From positions 1-28,183 of the forward strand of contig JAHDWA010000096.1 of assembly GCA_023382535.1 (NCBI GenBank): DNA of 28,183 nucleotides. Direction: 5' to 3'. Of the stretch, positions 16,389 through 24,131 are shown piece after piece. Below the pieces are notes generated by a model that had not been told where the DNA came from, did not search any database, and saw only the letters and a list, made by a program, of their open reading frames with translations. The stretch comes from Anaerolineae bacterium. Lineage in GTDB: Bacteria; Chloroflexota; Anaerolineae; 4572-78; J111. Made by a program: the position numbers and the translations under genes. Position 1 is the stretch's first letter. Every line of letters begins with the position of its first letter.

Positions 16389-17756
16389 ATGACAACCCAA
16401 AACCGAAAATCCACGCCCAAAAGGGCAGTCAAAAATCCAAAATATCCCGTTCCTCCCCGCAGCCGCAACGGTCAGCGCACCGGCTATACAACCGGCAGTA
16501 ATGCTGCCGCCGCCGCCAAAGCCGCCACCATCGCCCTGCTGACCGGCCGCTTTCCCGAAACGGTCACCATCACGTTGCCCATTGGCGAAACGGCGACCAT
16601 GACCCCGGTTGAGCGCCAGTTGACGGCCCGTGAACCTCTTTCGGCGATCAGTGAGGCGTACTGCTGCATGGTCAAAGATGCCGGCGACGATCCTGATGTG
16701 ACCCACGGCGCATTGATCTGCGCCCTTGTACGCTCCAGCCCGACGCCCGGCATCACCCTGGAAGGAGGCGAGGGAGTCGGGCGGGTGACACTGCCCGGCC
16801 TGGGTCTGGAAGTGGGCGGACCGGCGATCAACCCGGTTCCCCGCCAGCAGATTCGTGACAATGTGACCGACGCCGTGCGCGAAGTCAGGCCGGATGAACC
16901 GGATTTTCTGAAAAAGCATGGTTTGGAAGTAATCATCAGTGTGCCGGATGGGGCAGAACTGGCCCAAAAAACGCTCAATGCTCGCCTCGGCATCCTGGGC
17001 GGTATCAGCATTTTGGGCACCACCGGCAAAGTTTTTCCCTACAGCACCGCCGCCTGGCGGGCCAGTGTTATCCAGGCGGTAGAGGTCGCGGCCAAAAACA
17101 GCGTTGGCAAGGTGGTGCTGGCCACCGGTAATCGCTCCGAAGGCTTTGCCATGCAGATTTTTCCGGAACTGCCCGAAGTCGCCTTTGTGGAGCTGAGCGT
17201 TTTTACCGGCGATGCCTTGAAGACATGCATTGGCCACGGCGTGCAAGCGGTGGTTTTTGTGGGCATGATGGGCAAAATGGTTAAGACGGCCCAGGGCCAT
17301 ATGACCACCCACGTGGCCGGCAACCAGGTGGATTTTGCTTTTTTAGCCCAGGTTTGCCGTGAAACCGGCGCGCCCGACGAGTTGGTCCAGGCAGTCGCCG
17401 CCGCCAATACCGGGCGTCATTTTTTGGAGTTGTGCCAGCAGTGGGAATTTCACGTTCCCATCCAGCGAATTGTAGATTTAGCCCTGAGCAGTTGTGAAAA
17501 ATTCATTGAGGATAACGGCGGAGCGATGGAGCTGGAAGTCATCTTGGTTGATTTCGACGGCACGGTGTTGGCGCGAGCCAGGGGCGGCTATACGGCTGAG
17601 AACGGGACATCTCCTCTAAATGCCGTACCGCTGGTCCAACGCCTCAGCGCCGATCCGGCCCACTCCTACGATGATGAGAGTGTGATGGGAGAGCGACGCC
17701 AGCAGGGGACTGCCAGCCCGGAGCGCCAAGCGGGAGGAGCAGAGGAGCAGGGCTGA
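16389..17756 (+). CDS. cbiD: Cobalt-precorrin-5B C1-methyltransferase CbiD
   Basis: 455 residues. It methylates C1 of the ring in the oxygen-independent pathway, and its presence with CbiG marks that route. The diagnostic RTGYTTGSNAAAAAKAA is at about 34-50. Also present are GGEGVGRVTLPGLGLEVGGPAINPVPR, GILGGISILGTTGKVFPYS and TGNRSEGFA. The family core ends around residue 400. The last 55 residues are a non-conserved extension ending RQAGGAEEQG, encoded by the purine repeat. An N-terminal 25-residue basic extension is also non-conserved. The stop overlaps the next start as TGATG. Confidence 0.94.
   Translation: MTTQNRKSTPKRAVKNPKYPVPPRSRNGQRTGYTTGSNAAAAAKAATIALLTGRFPETVTITLPIGETATMTPVERQLTAREPLSAISEAYCCMVKDAGDDPDVTHGALICALVRSSPTPGITLEGGEGVGRVTLPGLGLEVGGPAINPVPRQQIRDNVTDAVREVRPDEPDFLKKHGLEVIISVPDGAELAQKTLNARLGILGGISILGTTGKVFPYSTAAWRASVIQAVEVAAKNSVGKVVLATGNRSEGFAMQIFPELPEVAFVELSVFTGDALKTCIGHGVQAVVFVGMMGKMVKTAQGHMTTHVAGNQVDFAFLAQVCRETGAPDELVQAVAAANTGRHFLELCQQWEFHVPIQRIVDLALSSCEKFIEDNGGAMELEVILVDFDGTVLARARGGYTAENGTSPLNAVPLVQRLSADPAHSYDDESVMGERRQQGTASPERQAGGAEEQG
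17734..17753 (+). repeat. GAGCAG repeat at the cbiD 3' end
   Basis: GGAGCAGAGGAGCAG forms the last coding bases of cbiD and encodes GGAEEQG. It is the same family as the repeats at 3154 and 18405. Confidence 0.65.
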
Positions 17757-19072
17757 TGAGCGAGCAAGCATCTTCTCCCCTGCGTCTTCTTGTAGTTGGT
17801 CTGACCGCCGGTGGCGCGGAGAGTCTGCCTTCTACCCTGCGAACACGAATCGCCACAGCGGATTTGTTGGCCGGCGGGCAGCGTCACTTGGGTTATTTTC
17901 CTGATTTTGCAGGCGAAAAACTGGTCATTTCCGCCCAGGTTGAGCCGGTTGCCCAGCGATTGCAGCAGGCCCTGGCTGCCGGAGAGCAAGCGGTGGTGCT
18001 GGCTTCGGGCGACCCGTTGTGGTATGGCATTGGCGCGACGTTGCGGCGTTACTTCCCCACCGATGTTTTGGAAATTATCCCTGCCCCCACCGCTTTCCAA
18101 CTTGCCTTTGCCGCCCTGGCCGAACCCTGGTCCGACGCGGCCCTGTTGAGCGCCCATGCTCGGCCTTTAGCCGCGGTAGTGGCCGGGGCGCTGGCTGTAC
18201 CCAAAGCGGCTGTTCTCACCGACATGCAGCACACGCCCGTCGTCGTTGCTCAGGCTCTGCTGGCCGCGGGTCTTCCGCCCGATACCCGCTGCGCCATCTG
18301 TGAAAACCTGGGCAGTCCTGAACAACGGGTGGTTCAAACCGAGTTAGGGCGGGTGGGTGAGGCGACTTATGCGCCGTTGAATGTGTTGGTGGTGTGGAAG
18401 AATGCGGGGGAGCAGCGGGGCAGAGGAGCAGGGGAGACTGTCTTTTCACCCTCCAACCTTCCAACTTTCGAGCCGAAGGCCCCTTATGGGCAACCTTCCA
18501 CCCCCCCCGGCCTGCCCGACCACGCTTTCTCTACCTCCGCCGGCCAGATTACCAAGCGCGAAGTCCGGCTGCTGGCGCTGGCCGAGCTGGCTCTGGGGCC
18601 GGGGGAAGTGCTGTGGGATATTGGCGCGGGCAGCGGCGCAGTGAGCATTGAAGCGGCTCGATCTCAGCCAAGCGCGGCTGTCTATGCGGTCGAAAAACGA
18701 GCAGAAATGAGCCGCCATTTTCAGGAGAATTTGCGGCGTTTCCCGGCGGCGAATGTTTGCTGGACAGAGGGAGTTGCCCCCACAGCGACTTATGAGTGGC
18801 CCGACCCGCATGCCGTTTTTGTCGGCGGCAGCGATAAAAAGCTGGCCGAAATTATTGATACCGTGCAGCAGCGACTCCATCCCCACGGCCGCCTGGTCAT
18901 CAACCTGACCACCCTGGAGAATCTGCACCTGGCTCACACGCTGCTGCCCCAGGCGCGGGTGACCCAACTGCAAGTCAGTCGCGGCGTGCCGATTCTGGAT
19001 ATGCTTCGCTTTGAAGCGCTCAACCCCATCTTTATGGTTACTTGGCACAAAGGAGGCGAGGAGGCGAAGTAG
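17756..19072 (+). CDS. cobL: Fused cobalt-precorrin-7 C5-methyltransferase / C15-methyltransferase-decarboxylase (CbiE-CbiT)
   Basis: 438 residues. The CbiE-type domain (1-210) has LLVVGLTAGGAESLP in the glycine-rich loop position and VVLASGDPLWYGIGATLRR; the fusion corresponds to CobL. The CbiT-type Rossmann domain (about 262-438) has ITKREVRLLALAELAL, motif I LWDIGAGSGAVSIEAA, VYAVEK, and HAVFVGGSDKKL. The linker (about 216-262) is low-complexity and is encoded by a GAGCAG repeat plus a second dispersed repeat. The start overlaps cbiD by one base. In the CbiE part, LTAGG replaces the common GPG form, which is a mild departure. Confidence 0.93.
   Translation: MSEQASSPLRLLVVGLTAGGAESLPSTLRTRIATADLLAGGQRHLGYFPDFAGEKLVISAQVEPVAQRLQQALAAGEQAVVLASGDPLWYGIGATLRRYFPTDVLEIIPAPTAFQLAFAALAEPWSDAALLSAHARPLAAVVAGALAVPKAAVLTDMQHTPVVVAQALLAAGLPPDTRCAICENLGSPEQRVVQTELGRVGEATYAPLNVLVVWKNAGEQRGRGAGETVFSPSNLPTFEPKAPYGQPSTPPGLPDHAFSTSAGQITKREVRLLALAELALGPGEVLWDIGAGSGAVSIEAARSQPSAAVYAVEKRAEMSRHFQENLRRFPAANVCWTEGVAPTATYEWPDPHAVFVGGSDKKLAEIIDTVQQRLHPHGRLVINLTTLENLHLAHTLLPQARVTQLQVSRGVPILDMLRFEALNPIFMVTWHKGGEEAK
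18405..18437 (+). repeat. GAGCAG repeat in the CbiE-CbiT linker
   Basis: GGGGGAGCAGCGGGGCAGAG and the following bases encode GEQRGRGAGE in the interdomain linker. It matches the repeat family at 3154 and 17734. Confidence 0.7.
18445..18499 (-). repeat. Second copy of the dispersed cbiN-cbiQ repeat, inside a coding region
   Basis: In reverse complement this reads GGTTGCCCATAAGGGGCC, TTCGGCTCGAAAG, TTGGAAGGTTGGAGGG. It aligns with 5858-5907 with a few substitutions and small gaps. It is translated in frame as part of the linker. Confidence 0.65.
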
Positions 19073-19097
19073 TTGATCTTGTCGCCTCCTCGCCTCC
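19052..19097. repeat. Perfect 16-bp inverted repeat spanning the cbiE-cbiT stop codon
   Basis: GGAGGCGAGGAGGCGA (19052-19067) is exactly complementary to 19082-19097. The 14-base loop contains the TAG stop codon. No T-run follows. The stem would be very stable and lies within the operon just before the cbiL ribosome-binding site. Confidence 0.8.
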
Positions 19098-19133
19098 TCG
19101 CGCCTTCGCCTCATTCTTGTGGAGGAAGATAAA

Positions 19134-19889
19134 TTGACTTCAGCCCTACTTACCGCCGTCGGCCTCGGCCCCGGCGACCCGGAATTAATTACGCTCAAAG
19201 GACTGCGGGCCATCGAGGCCGCCGATCTGGTTTTTGTGCCGCGCAGCCAGGATGGCGAGCAAAGCCTGGCCCTGAGGATTGCCCAGCCCTGGTTGCACCC
19301 TGAGCGCCAGCAGGTGGTCGAACTGGCCCTGCCGATGACGCGCAACCCCGCCCAATTGGTCCCGGCCTGGCAAGGCGCCGCCGATCACATTGCCCAGGGT
19401 TTGGCCGATCTGGCCAAACCGGAACCACGGGGCGTCTATCTCTTGCTGGGCGATCCCCTGCTCTACGGCACTTTTACCTACATTTGGAGGGAATTGGCGG
19501 CCCGCCACCCGCACATCAAAATCGAAATCCTACCCGGTGTGACCTCATTTGCAGCAGCGGCGGCCCGCGCTCAGTTCCTGCTTTGCGCTACCTCGGACCG
19601 GGTCGCCATCTTGCCGGCCAGTTACGAAACCGATGCGGCTCACTTGCAGCGGCTGCTAACCGATTATGAAACGGTCATTTTGCTCAAAGTCGGGCCGGTG
19701 CTGCCCCAAATTTTGGCCGCTTTGGAAGAGATGGATTTGCTGGACTCAACCCTTTACGCCGAGCGGGTCGGCATGCCGGAGGAATACATGGCTCTGGGTT
19801 CGGAGGTGCGCACTCTGCGCGATCAGCGCCGGCCCTACCTGTCGCTGCTGATCGTGCGGCGGGACGGCAAAGAAGCGAGGATAGGATGA
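19134..19889 (+). CDS. cbiL: Cobalt-factor II C20-methyltransferase CbiL
   Basis: 251 residues of the tetrapyrrole methylase fold; it uses S-adenosylmethionine to methylate C20. Landmarks are AVGLGPGDPELITLKGLRAI, YLLLGDPLLYGTFTYIWREL, EILPGVTSFAAAAARAQF and the C-terminal YAERVGMPEE. The start is a TTG at 19134, decided by GGAGG at 19121-19125 eight bases upstream. A GTG at 19119 would place that site inside the gene. The gene overlaps the next by ATGA. CbiL rather than the aerobic CobI is favoured by the surrounding anaerobic-type genes. Confidence 0.92.
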   Translation: MTSALLTAVGLGPGDPELITLKGLRAIEAADLVFVPRSQDGEQSLALRIAQPWLHPERQQVVELALPMTRNPAQLVPAWQGAADHIAQGLADLAKPEPRGVYLLLGDPLLYGTFTYIWRELAARHPHIKIEILPGVTSFAAAAARAQFLLCATSDRVAILPASYETDAAHLQRLLTDYETVILLKVGPVLPQILAALEEMDLLDSTLYAERVGMPEEYMALGSEVRTLRDQRRPYLSLLIVRRDGKEARIG

Positions 19890-21946
19890 AGCGAGGAGGC
19901 GAGAAGCTATATCAGACGCCTGTTACCGATGATGTGGCCGCCTCTTTGCCGCCGCGTTTCGTCGTTTCTCCCGGCACGGTTTACTTCATCGGCGCGGGAC
20001 CGGGCGCGCCCGACCTGATTACCGTGCGCGGGCGCGACATCATCGCCCAGGCTGATTTGATTCTTTATGCGGACAGCCTGGTCGAGGAAAGTGTCGCCAG
20101 CCTGGCCCGCCGGCCCGAAGCCCGGATTGTCGGCTCCTCCGGTTTGCACCTGGAACAGATTTTGGCCCTGATGGTCGAGACGGCTCAACGGGGCGGAGTT
20201 GTGGCCCGGGTTCACAGCGGCGACCCGGCCCTGTATGGAGCCATCCACGAACAGATGGCTCACCTGGAGGACCACCACGTGCCTTACGAGGTGATTCCAG
20301 GAGTAACGGCTGCCTTTGCCGCCGCCGCCCGCCTCAAAGTTGAGCTGACCATTCCCGATTTAGTCCAGACCATTATCTTGACTCGTACCGCCGGCCGGAC
20401 GACCATGCCGGAGGGCGAGGAGCTGCGCAAGCTGGCTGCGCCGGGCGCGTCTCTGGCCATTTACCTCAGCATCAGCCGGATTCGCCATGTGGTGGACGAT
20501 TTGCTGGCCGGCGGCGGTTACCGGCCGGAAACGCCAGTGGCCGTCTTCCATAAAGTTACCTGGCCGGATGAAAGTTACCTGGTGGGAACCTTGGCCGACG
20601 TTGCCGAAAAGGTTCGTGCCGCCGGTTACACCAAACACGCCTTGATCCTGGTCAGCCCGGCCCTGGAAGCCAGTCTGAAGGGTGCTGAGCGCCGCACCAG
20701 CAGCCACCTCTACGATAAAAGTTACACCCACCGCTTCCGCCAGGCCGAGGATTTCAAGCGGGGCAAAGAACGGCAGGAAGCTCACGCCCTGCCAGCCGGG
20801 TTGATTGCCGGGGAGAAACATCTTGGCAGCAGTTCCATTCGGAGCGGTACAGTGGTTATCGCCGTCACCCGGCGAGGGAGTGAATTAGCCGCCAGGTTAG
20901 CCAGGGAACTAGAAGCCGAATTCAAGGTTCCGGCCAAGCATTTTGGAGTCGGGTTGGCCGATTTTGGAGTTGAACCGGATAAATCCAAAATCCCTTATGC
21001 TGATTCCGCTCTGGCTGAAGTGCGCCGCTGCTGGGCCAGGTACAGCCAGCTTATCCTGGTTATGCCGGCCGGGGTGGCGGTGCGGGCGATTGCGCCGCTG
21101 CTGGGCCACAAAGCCAGCGATCCGGCGGTCATCTGCCTGGATGAAGCGGGCCAATCCGTCATTCCCCTGCTGGGCGGGCATCAGGCCGGGGCGAACGAAC
21201 TGGCGCGGCAGATTGCGGCCCTCACCGGGGGCCACGCGGCGATTACGACTGCCAGCGATGTGCAGGGCAAACCGGCATTCGACCAGCTCGGGCAGGCCGA
21301 AGGCTGGCGAATTGATGCTGCCAGCGCCCTGACTCACGCGAGCGCCAGCCTGGTCAACGATGAGGTGGTAGGCGTCTTCCTTGATCCGGCGCTCGCGGCG
21401 ATACGCCCGCAGATGACCGCCTGGTTTGATGGAGTGGATAATTTAGCGTGGGTTGAAAGTCTGGACGCGTTGGATGTTGACGCTTATGCCGCCGGCTTAA
21501 TCGTCAGCCACCGGATTTTGGCCGACCATCACCAGCACTTGCTGCGCAAAAGCGTGCTGTATCGCCCCCCGGTTCTGGTGGCCGGCCTCGGCTGCAAACG
21601 CGGCGTCCCCGCTGCCGAACTTGGCGCTTCCCTGGAAAGGACGCTGGCTGAGGCAAATTTGGCGGTGGAGAGTCTGGCTGCCCTGGCAACTGTTGACCTT
21701 AAAGCCGATGAACCAGGACTGCGTGAGCTGGCCGGGGAGTTGAAGCTGCCCTTGAAGATAGTGAGCCGCACCGAGTTAGCCCTTTTAGAACCGGCTGGCT
21801 TCAGCCCCAGCGCTGCCCAGGCTAAGTTTGATCTACCCGGTGTGGCCGAACCGTGCGCCGTGCTGCTGTCCGGCCCAAACGGCCAGTTGGTTGTGCCCAA
21901 ACGCAGTTTTGATCGCTGCACTATAGCGGTAGCCATGAAAGGATGA
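19886..21946 (+). CDS. Fused cobalt-precorrin-4 C11-methyltransferase / cobalt-precorrin-5A hydrolase (CbiF-CbiG)
   Basis: 686 residues. The CbiF (CobM-like) domain at about 28-275 has YFIGAGPGAPDLITVRGRDI, LYADSLV, VARVHSGDPALYGAIHEQM, EVIPGVTAAFAAAARL and LTRTAGRTTMPEGE. A linker follows. CbiG starts near 318 with VVIAVTRRGSELAARLA, continues through VMPAGVAVRAIAPLLGHK and VIPLLGGHQAGANELAR, and ends with the C-terminal domain VLVAGLGCKRGVPA (about 562-576). CbiG opens the delta-lactone ring and releases acetaldehyde, a step specific to the anaerobic route. The first residues, MKRGGEK, come from GAGGCGAGG repeat sequence. ATGA overlaps link it to cbiL and to the next gene. Confidence 0.94.
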   Translation: MKRGGEKLYQTPVTDDVAASLPPRFVVSPGTVYFIGAGPGAPDLITVRGRDIIAQADLILYADSLVEESVASLARRPEARIVGSSGLHLEQILALMVETAQRGGVVARVHSGDPALYGAIHEQMAHLEDHHVPYEVIPGVTAAFAAAARLKVELTIPDLVQTIILTRTAGRTTMPEGEELRKLAAPGASLAIYLSISRIRHVVDDLLAGGGYRPETPVAVFHKVTWPDESYLVGTLADVAEKVRAAGYTKHALILVSPALEASLKGAERRTSSHLYDKSYTHRFRQAEDFKRGKERQEAHALPAGLIAGEKHLGSSSIRSGTVVIAVTRRGSELAARLARELEAEFKVPAKHFGVGLADFGVEPDKSKIPYADSALAEVRRCWARYSQLILVMPAGVAVRAIAPLLGHKASDPAVICLDEAGQSVIPLLGGHQAGANELARQIAALTGGHAAITTASDVQGKPAFDQLGQAEGWRIDAASALTHASASLVNDEVVGVFLDPALAAIRPQMTAWFDGVDNLAWVESLDALDVDAYAAGLIVSHRILADHHQHLLRKSVLYRPPVLVAGLGCKRGVPAAELGASLERTLAEANLAVESLAALATVDLKADEPGLRELAGELKLPLKIVSRTELALLEPAGFSPSAAQAKFDLPGVAEPCAVLLSGPNGQLVVPKRSFDRCTIAVAMKG

Positions 21947-23256
21947 GGCAAAGGATGAAGCCTGAAAAAACGCAGCACGCTTTACTTTCCCTCATCGGCA
22001 TCGGCCCCGGCGATTTGCAGCAGATGACAATTGCTGCTCAAGCCTCTCTGCGCGCCGCCGAAACCGTTATTGGTTACGAAGTTTACATTGAACTGGTACG
22101 CCCGCTGTTGCAGCCGGGCCAGGAAATTGTGGTCAGCCCCATCGGCAGCGAGCTGGAGCGGGCGCAGCAGGCAGTAGATGCGGCTGTGTCGGGCCGGCAT
22201 GTGGCCCTGATCAGCAGCGGTGATATTGGCATTTACGCTATGGCCAGCCCGGTCTTTGAGATTTTGCGGCAGCGGGATTGGGCAGGCCAGGAGCCAGAGG
22301 TGGAACTCTTTCCCGGCATTAGCGCGGTACAGGCGGCAGCAGCCCGGCTGGGCGCGCCGCTCGGCCACGATTTTTGCACCATCAGCTTGAGCGACCTGCT
22401 GACTCCCTGGCCGGTGATTGAGCGGCGGCTGCAAGCGGCCGCCTGGGGTGACTTTGTGGTGGCTTTTTACAATCCTCGCAGCCAAAAGCGGGATTGGCAG
22501 CTACCACGCGCCATCGAAATTCTGCTGGCCTACCGCCCGGCGGCGACCCCGGTGGCGGTTGCGCACCATGTCACCCGGCCCGAAGAAGAGATTGTCCTGA
22601 CTACTTTGGGCCAGTTGGAGCCGGCTCAGGTAGATATGTTTACCCTGGTATTAGTCGGCAACAGCCAGAGCTACATTTTAGCCAGCCACCTGGTGACGCC
22701 GCGAGGGTATGAGGCGAAGGGACGAGGAGATGAAGAGGCGATGAATGGAGCGCCAGAAAGATCTGCTGCTAACCTTTCTGCTCCGCTGCCCGCTGGTTCT
22801 GATGTTTATCCAATAACTTTGACGGGTATAACCGGGCAGCAGGCCGTCGTCGTCGGCGGGGGGAAGGTGGGGCAGCGGAAAGTGCAGGGAGTGTTGGCGG
22901 CGGGCATGGCGGCCAAATTGGTCAGCCCGGAAGCGACGCCCCAGTTACAAGCCTGGGCCGAAGCGGGCCGTATCGGCTGGGTGCGCCGGCCCTATCAGTC
23001 GGGCGATGTAGTGGGAGCGGCTCTGGTTTTTGCCGCGACGAACCAGCGCGCGATCAATGCTCAAGTTGCGCAGGAAGCCCACGAATTGGGGTTGCTCTGT
23101 AATGTGGCCGACCAACCGACTGAGGGCAATTTTCACGTGCCGGCGGTGCATCGCCGGGCAGGGCTGGTGGTGGCGGTGAGCAGCAGTGGCGAAAGCCCGC
23201 GCCGGGCGCAAAATGTGCGCGATCAAATCGCGGCATGGCTGGAGGAGAACGAGTGA
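21943..23256 (+). CDS. Fused cobalt-factor III C17-methyltransferase CbiH and precorrin-2 dehydrogenase (SirC/CysG-N-like)
   Basis: 437 residues. Residues about 12-255 are CbiH: LIGIGPGDLQQMTIAAQASL, GYEVYIELV, LISSGDIGIYAMASP, ELFPGISAVQAAAARLGAPL, DFCTISLSDLLTPW and FYNPRSQKR. Residues about 288-437 are the NAD-binding domain that oxidises precorrin-2 to sirohydrochlorin: YPITLTGITGQQAVVVGGGK, VGQRKV, LVFAATNQRAINAQVA and LCNVADQPTEGNFHVPA. The linker (256-286) is low-complexity, partly made of GAGGCGAAGG repeat. One polypeptide thus holds an early step and a mid-pathway step. A second start at 21955 is possible. It is followed 15 bases on by cobA, which makes the dehydrogenase substrate. 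Confidence 0.92.
   Translation: MRQRMKPEKTQHALLSLIGIGPGDLQQMTIAAQASLRAAETVIGYEVYIELVRPLLQPGQEIVVSPIGSELERAQQAVDAAVSGRHVALISSGDIGIYAMASPVFEILRQRDWAGQEPEVELFPGISAVQAAAARLGAPLGHDFCTISLSDLLTPWPVIERRLQAAAWGDFVVAFYNPRSQKRDWQLPRAIEILLAYRPAATPVAVAHHVTRPEEEIVLTTLGQLEPAQVDMFTLVLVGNSQSYILASHLVTPRGYEAKGRGDEEAMNGAPERSAANLSAPLPAGSDVYPITLTGITGQQAVVVGGGKVGQRKVQGVLAAGMAAKLVSPEATPQLQAWAEAGRIGWVRRPYQSGDVVGAALVFAATNQRAINAQVAQEAHELGLLCNVADQPTEGNFHVPAVHRRAGLVVAVSSSGESPRRAQNVRDQIAAWLEENE
22710..22743 (+). repeat. GAGGCGAAGG repeat in the CbiH-SirC linker
   Basis: Variants of GAGGCGAAGGGACGAGGAGA encode EAKGRGDEEA. The same flavour occurs at 16336, 19052, 19889 and 23252, always at a gene or domain boundary. Confidence 0.6.
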
Positions 23257-23271
23257 GGCGAGGAGTTTTTC

Positions 23272-24051
23272 ATGGCAGGTAAAGCTTATTTGGTGGGGGG
23301 CGGGCCGGGCCGGGCCGACCTGATCACCGTGCGCGGGTTAAATTTGCTGCGCCGGGCTGAGGTGGTTTTGTACGATCGCCTGATTGCACAGGAGCTGCTG
23401 CAGGAAGTTCCTCCTGGAGCTGAGTTGATCTTTGTGGGCAAAGGCCCCGACCGCCACATGATGAGTCAGGAGCAGATTAACCACCTGCTGGTGGACCGGG
23501 TTAAGGCCGGCAAGCAGGTGGTCCGCTTAAAAGGGGGCGACCCCTTTGTGTTTGGCCGGGGTGGAGAAGAGGTACTGGCCCTGGCCGAGGCCGGCTTGTG
23601 TTTCGAGATTGTACCGGGGGTCTCTTCGGTGCTAGCGGCGCCGGCCTATGCCGGCATTCCCGTGACGCATCGCGGCCTGGTGACCGCTTTTGCCGTGGTG
23701 ACCGGTCACGAAGACCCGACGAAAGCGGAGAGCACGACCGATTGGGTGGCCCTGGCCCGCATTCCGACCCTCATTCTGTTGATGGCGGTCAAGCACATTG
23801 CCGACATCTGCACACAGTTAATCGAAGCCGGACGGTCGGCTGAGACTCCGGCAGCGGTCATCAGTTGGGCGACTACGGATTATCAGCGAGTTCAGCGTAC
23901 CACCTTAGCGGCGCTGCCCGAAACGATCAAACGCCACGAACTGCCCACCCCGGCGGTGATTGTGATCGGCGAGGTCGCCGCGCTGGCGGATCAACTGGCC
24001 TGGTTTCAGCCTGAAGGGGGGGCGTCGGGCTTTGCGCCAATAGAAGTGTAG
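23272..24051 (+). CDS. cobA: Uroporphyrinogen-III C-methyltransferase (SUMT)
   Basis: 259 residues, the single-domain length. It methylates uroporphyrinogen III at C2 and C7 to precorrin-2, the entry point to cobalamin and siroheme. Landmarks are [82 protein letters not shown] and VTHRG. ATG 23272 follows a GAGGCGAGGAG site. It is the last gene of the operon, followed by a stem-loop. Confidence 0.95.
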   Translation: MAGKAYLVGGGPGRADLITVRGLNLLRRAEVVLYDRLIAQELLQEVPPGAELIFVGKGPDRHMMSQEQINHLLVDRVKAGKQVVRLKGGDPFVFGRGGEEVLALAEAGLCFEIVPGVSSVLAAPAYAGIPVTHRGLVTAFAVVTGHEDPTKAESTTDWVALARIPTLILLMAVKHIADICTQLIEAGRSAETPAAVISWATTDYQRVQRTTLAALPETIKRHELPTPAVIVIGEVAALADQLAWFQPEGGASGFAPIEV

Positions 24052-24064
24052 TCGTGTGTTAAGA

Positions 24065-24096
24065 GCGGAGTGAAAAAGTACACTTTTTCACTCCGC
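24065..24096. terminator. Stem-loop between convergent cobA and the M4 protease gene
   Basis: GCGGAGTGAAAAAG (24065-24078) pairs perfectly with CTTTTTCACTCCGC (24083-24096), with a 4-base loop. A-rich and T-rich arms let it act on either strand, although the T-tract lies within the stem. Its location between the ends of two converging genes supports a shared terminator. Confidence 0.65.
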
Positions 24097-24131
24097 CCAC
24101 CGTTAGAAGTACCTCTGTCGTAATGACCCGG

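Noticed and set aside
15963..17312. A 449-residue open frame on the minus strand across cbiC and cbiD
   Set aside because: It is antisense to two well-conserved genes, has a His/Gly/Arg-rich composition with no recognisable family, and arises from GC-rich codon bias.
18446..19345. A 299-residue minus-strand open frame over cbiT and cbiL
   Set aside because: It lies opposite strongly conserved methyltransferase motifs, runs through a repeat hairpin, and shows no family features.
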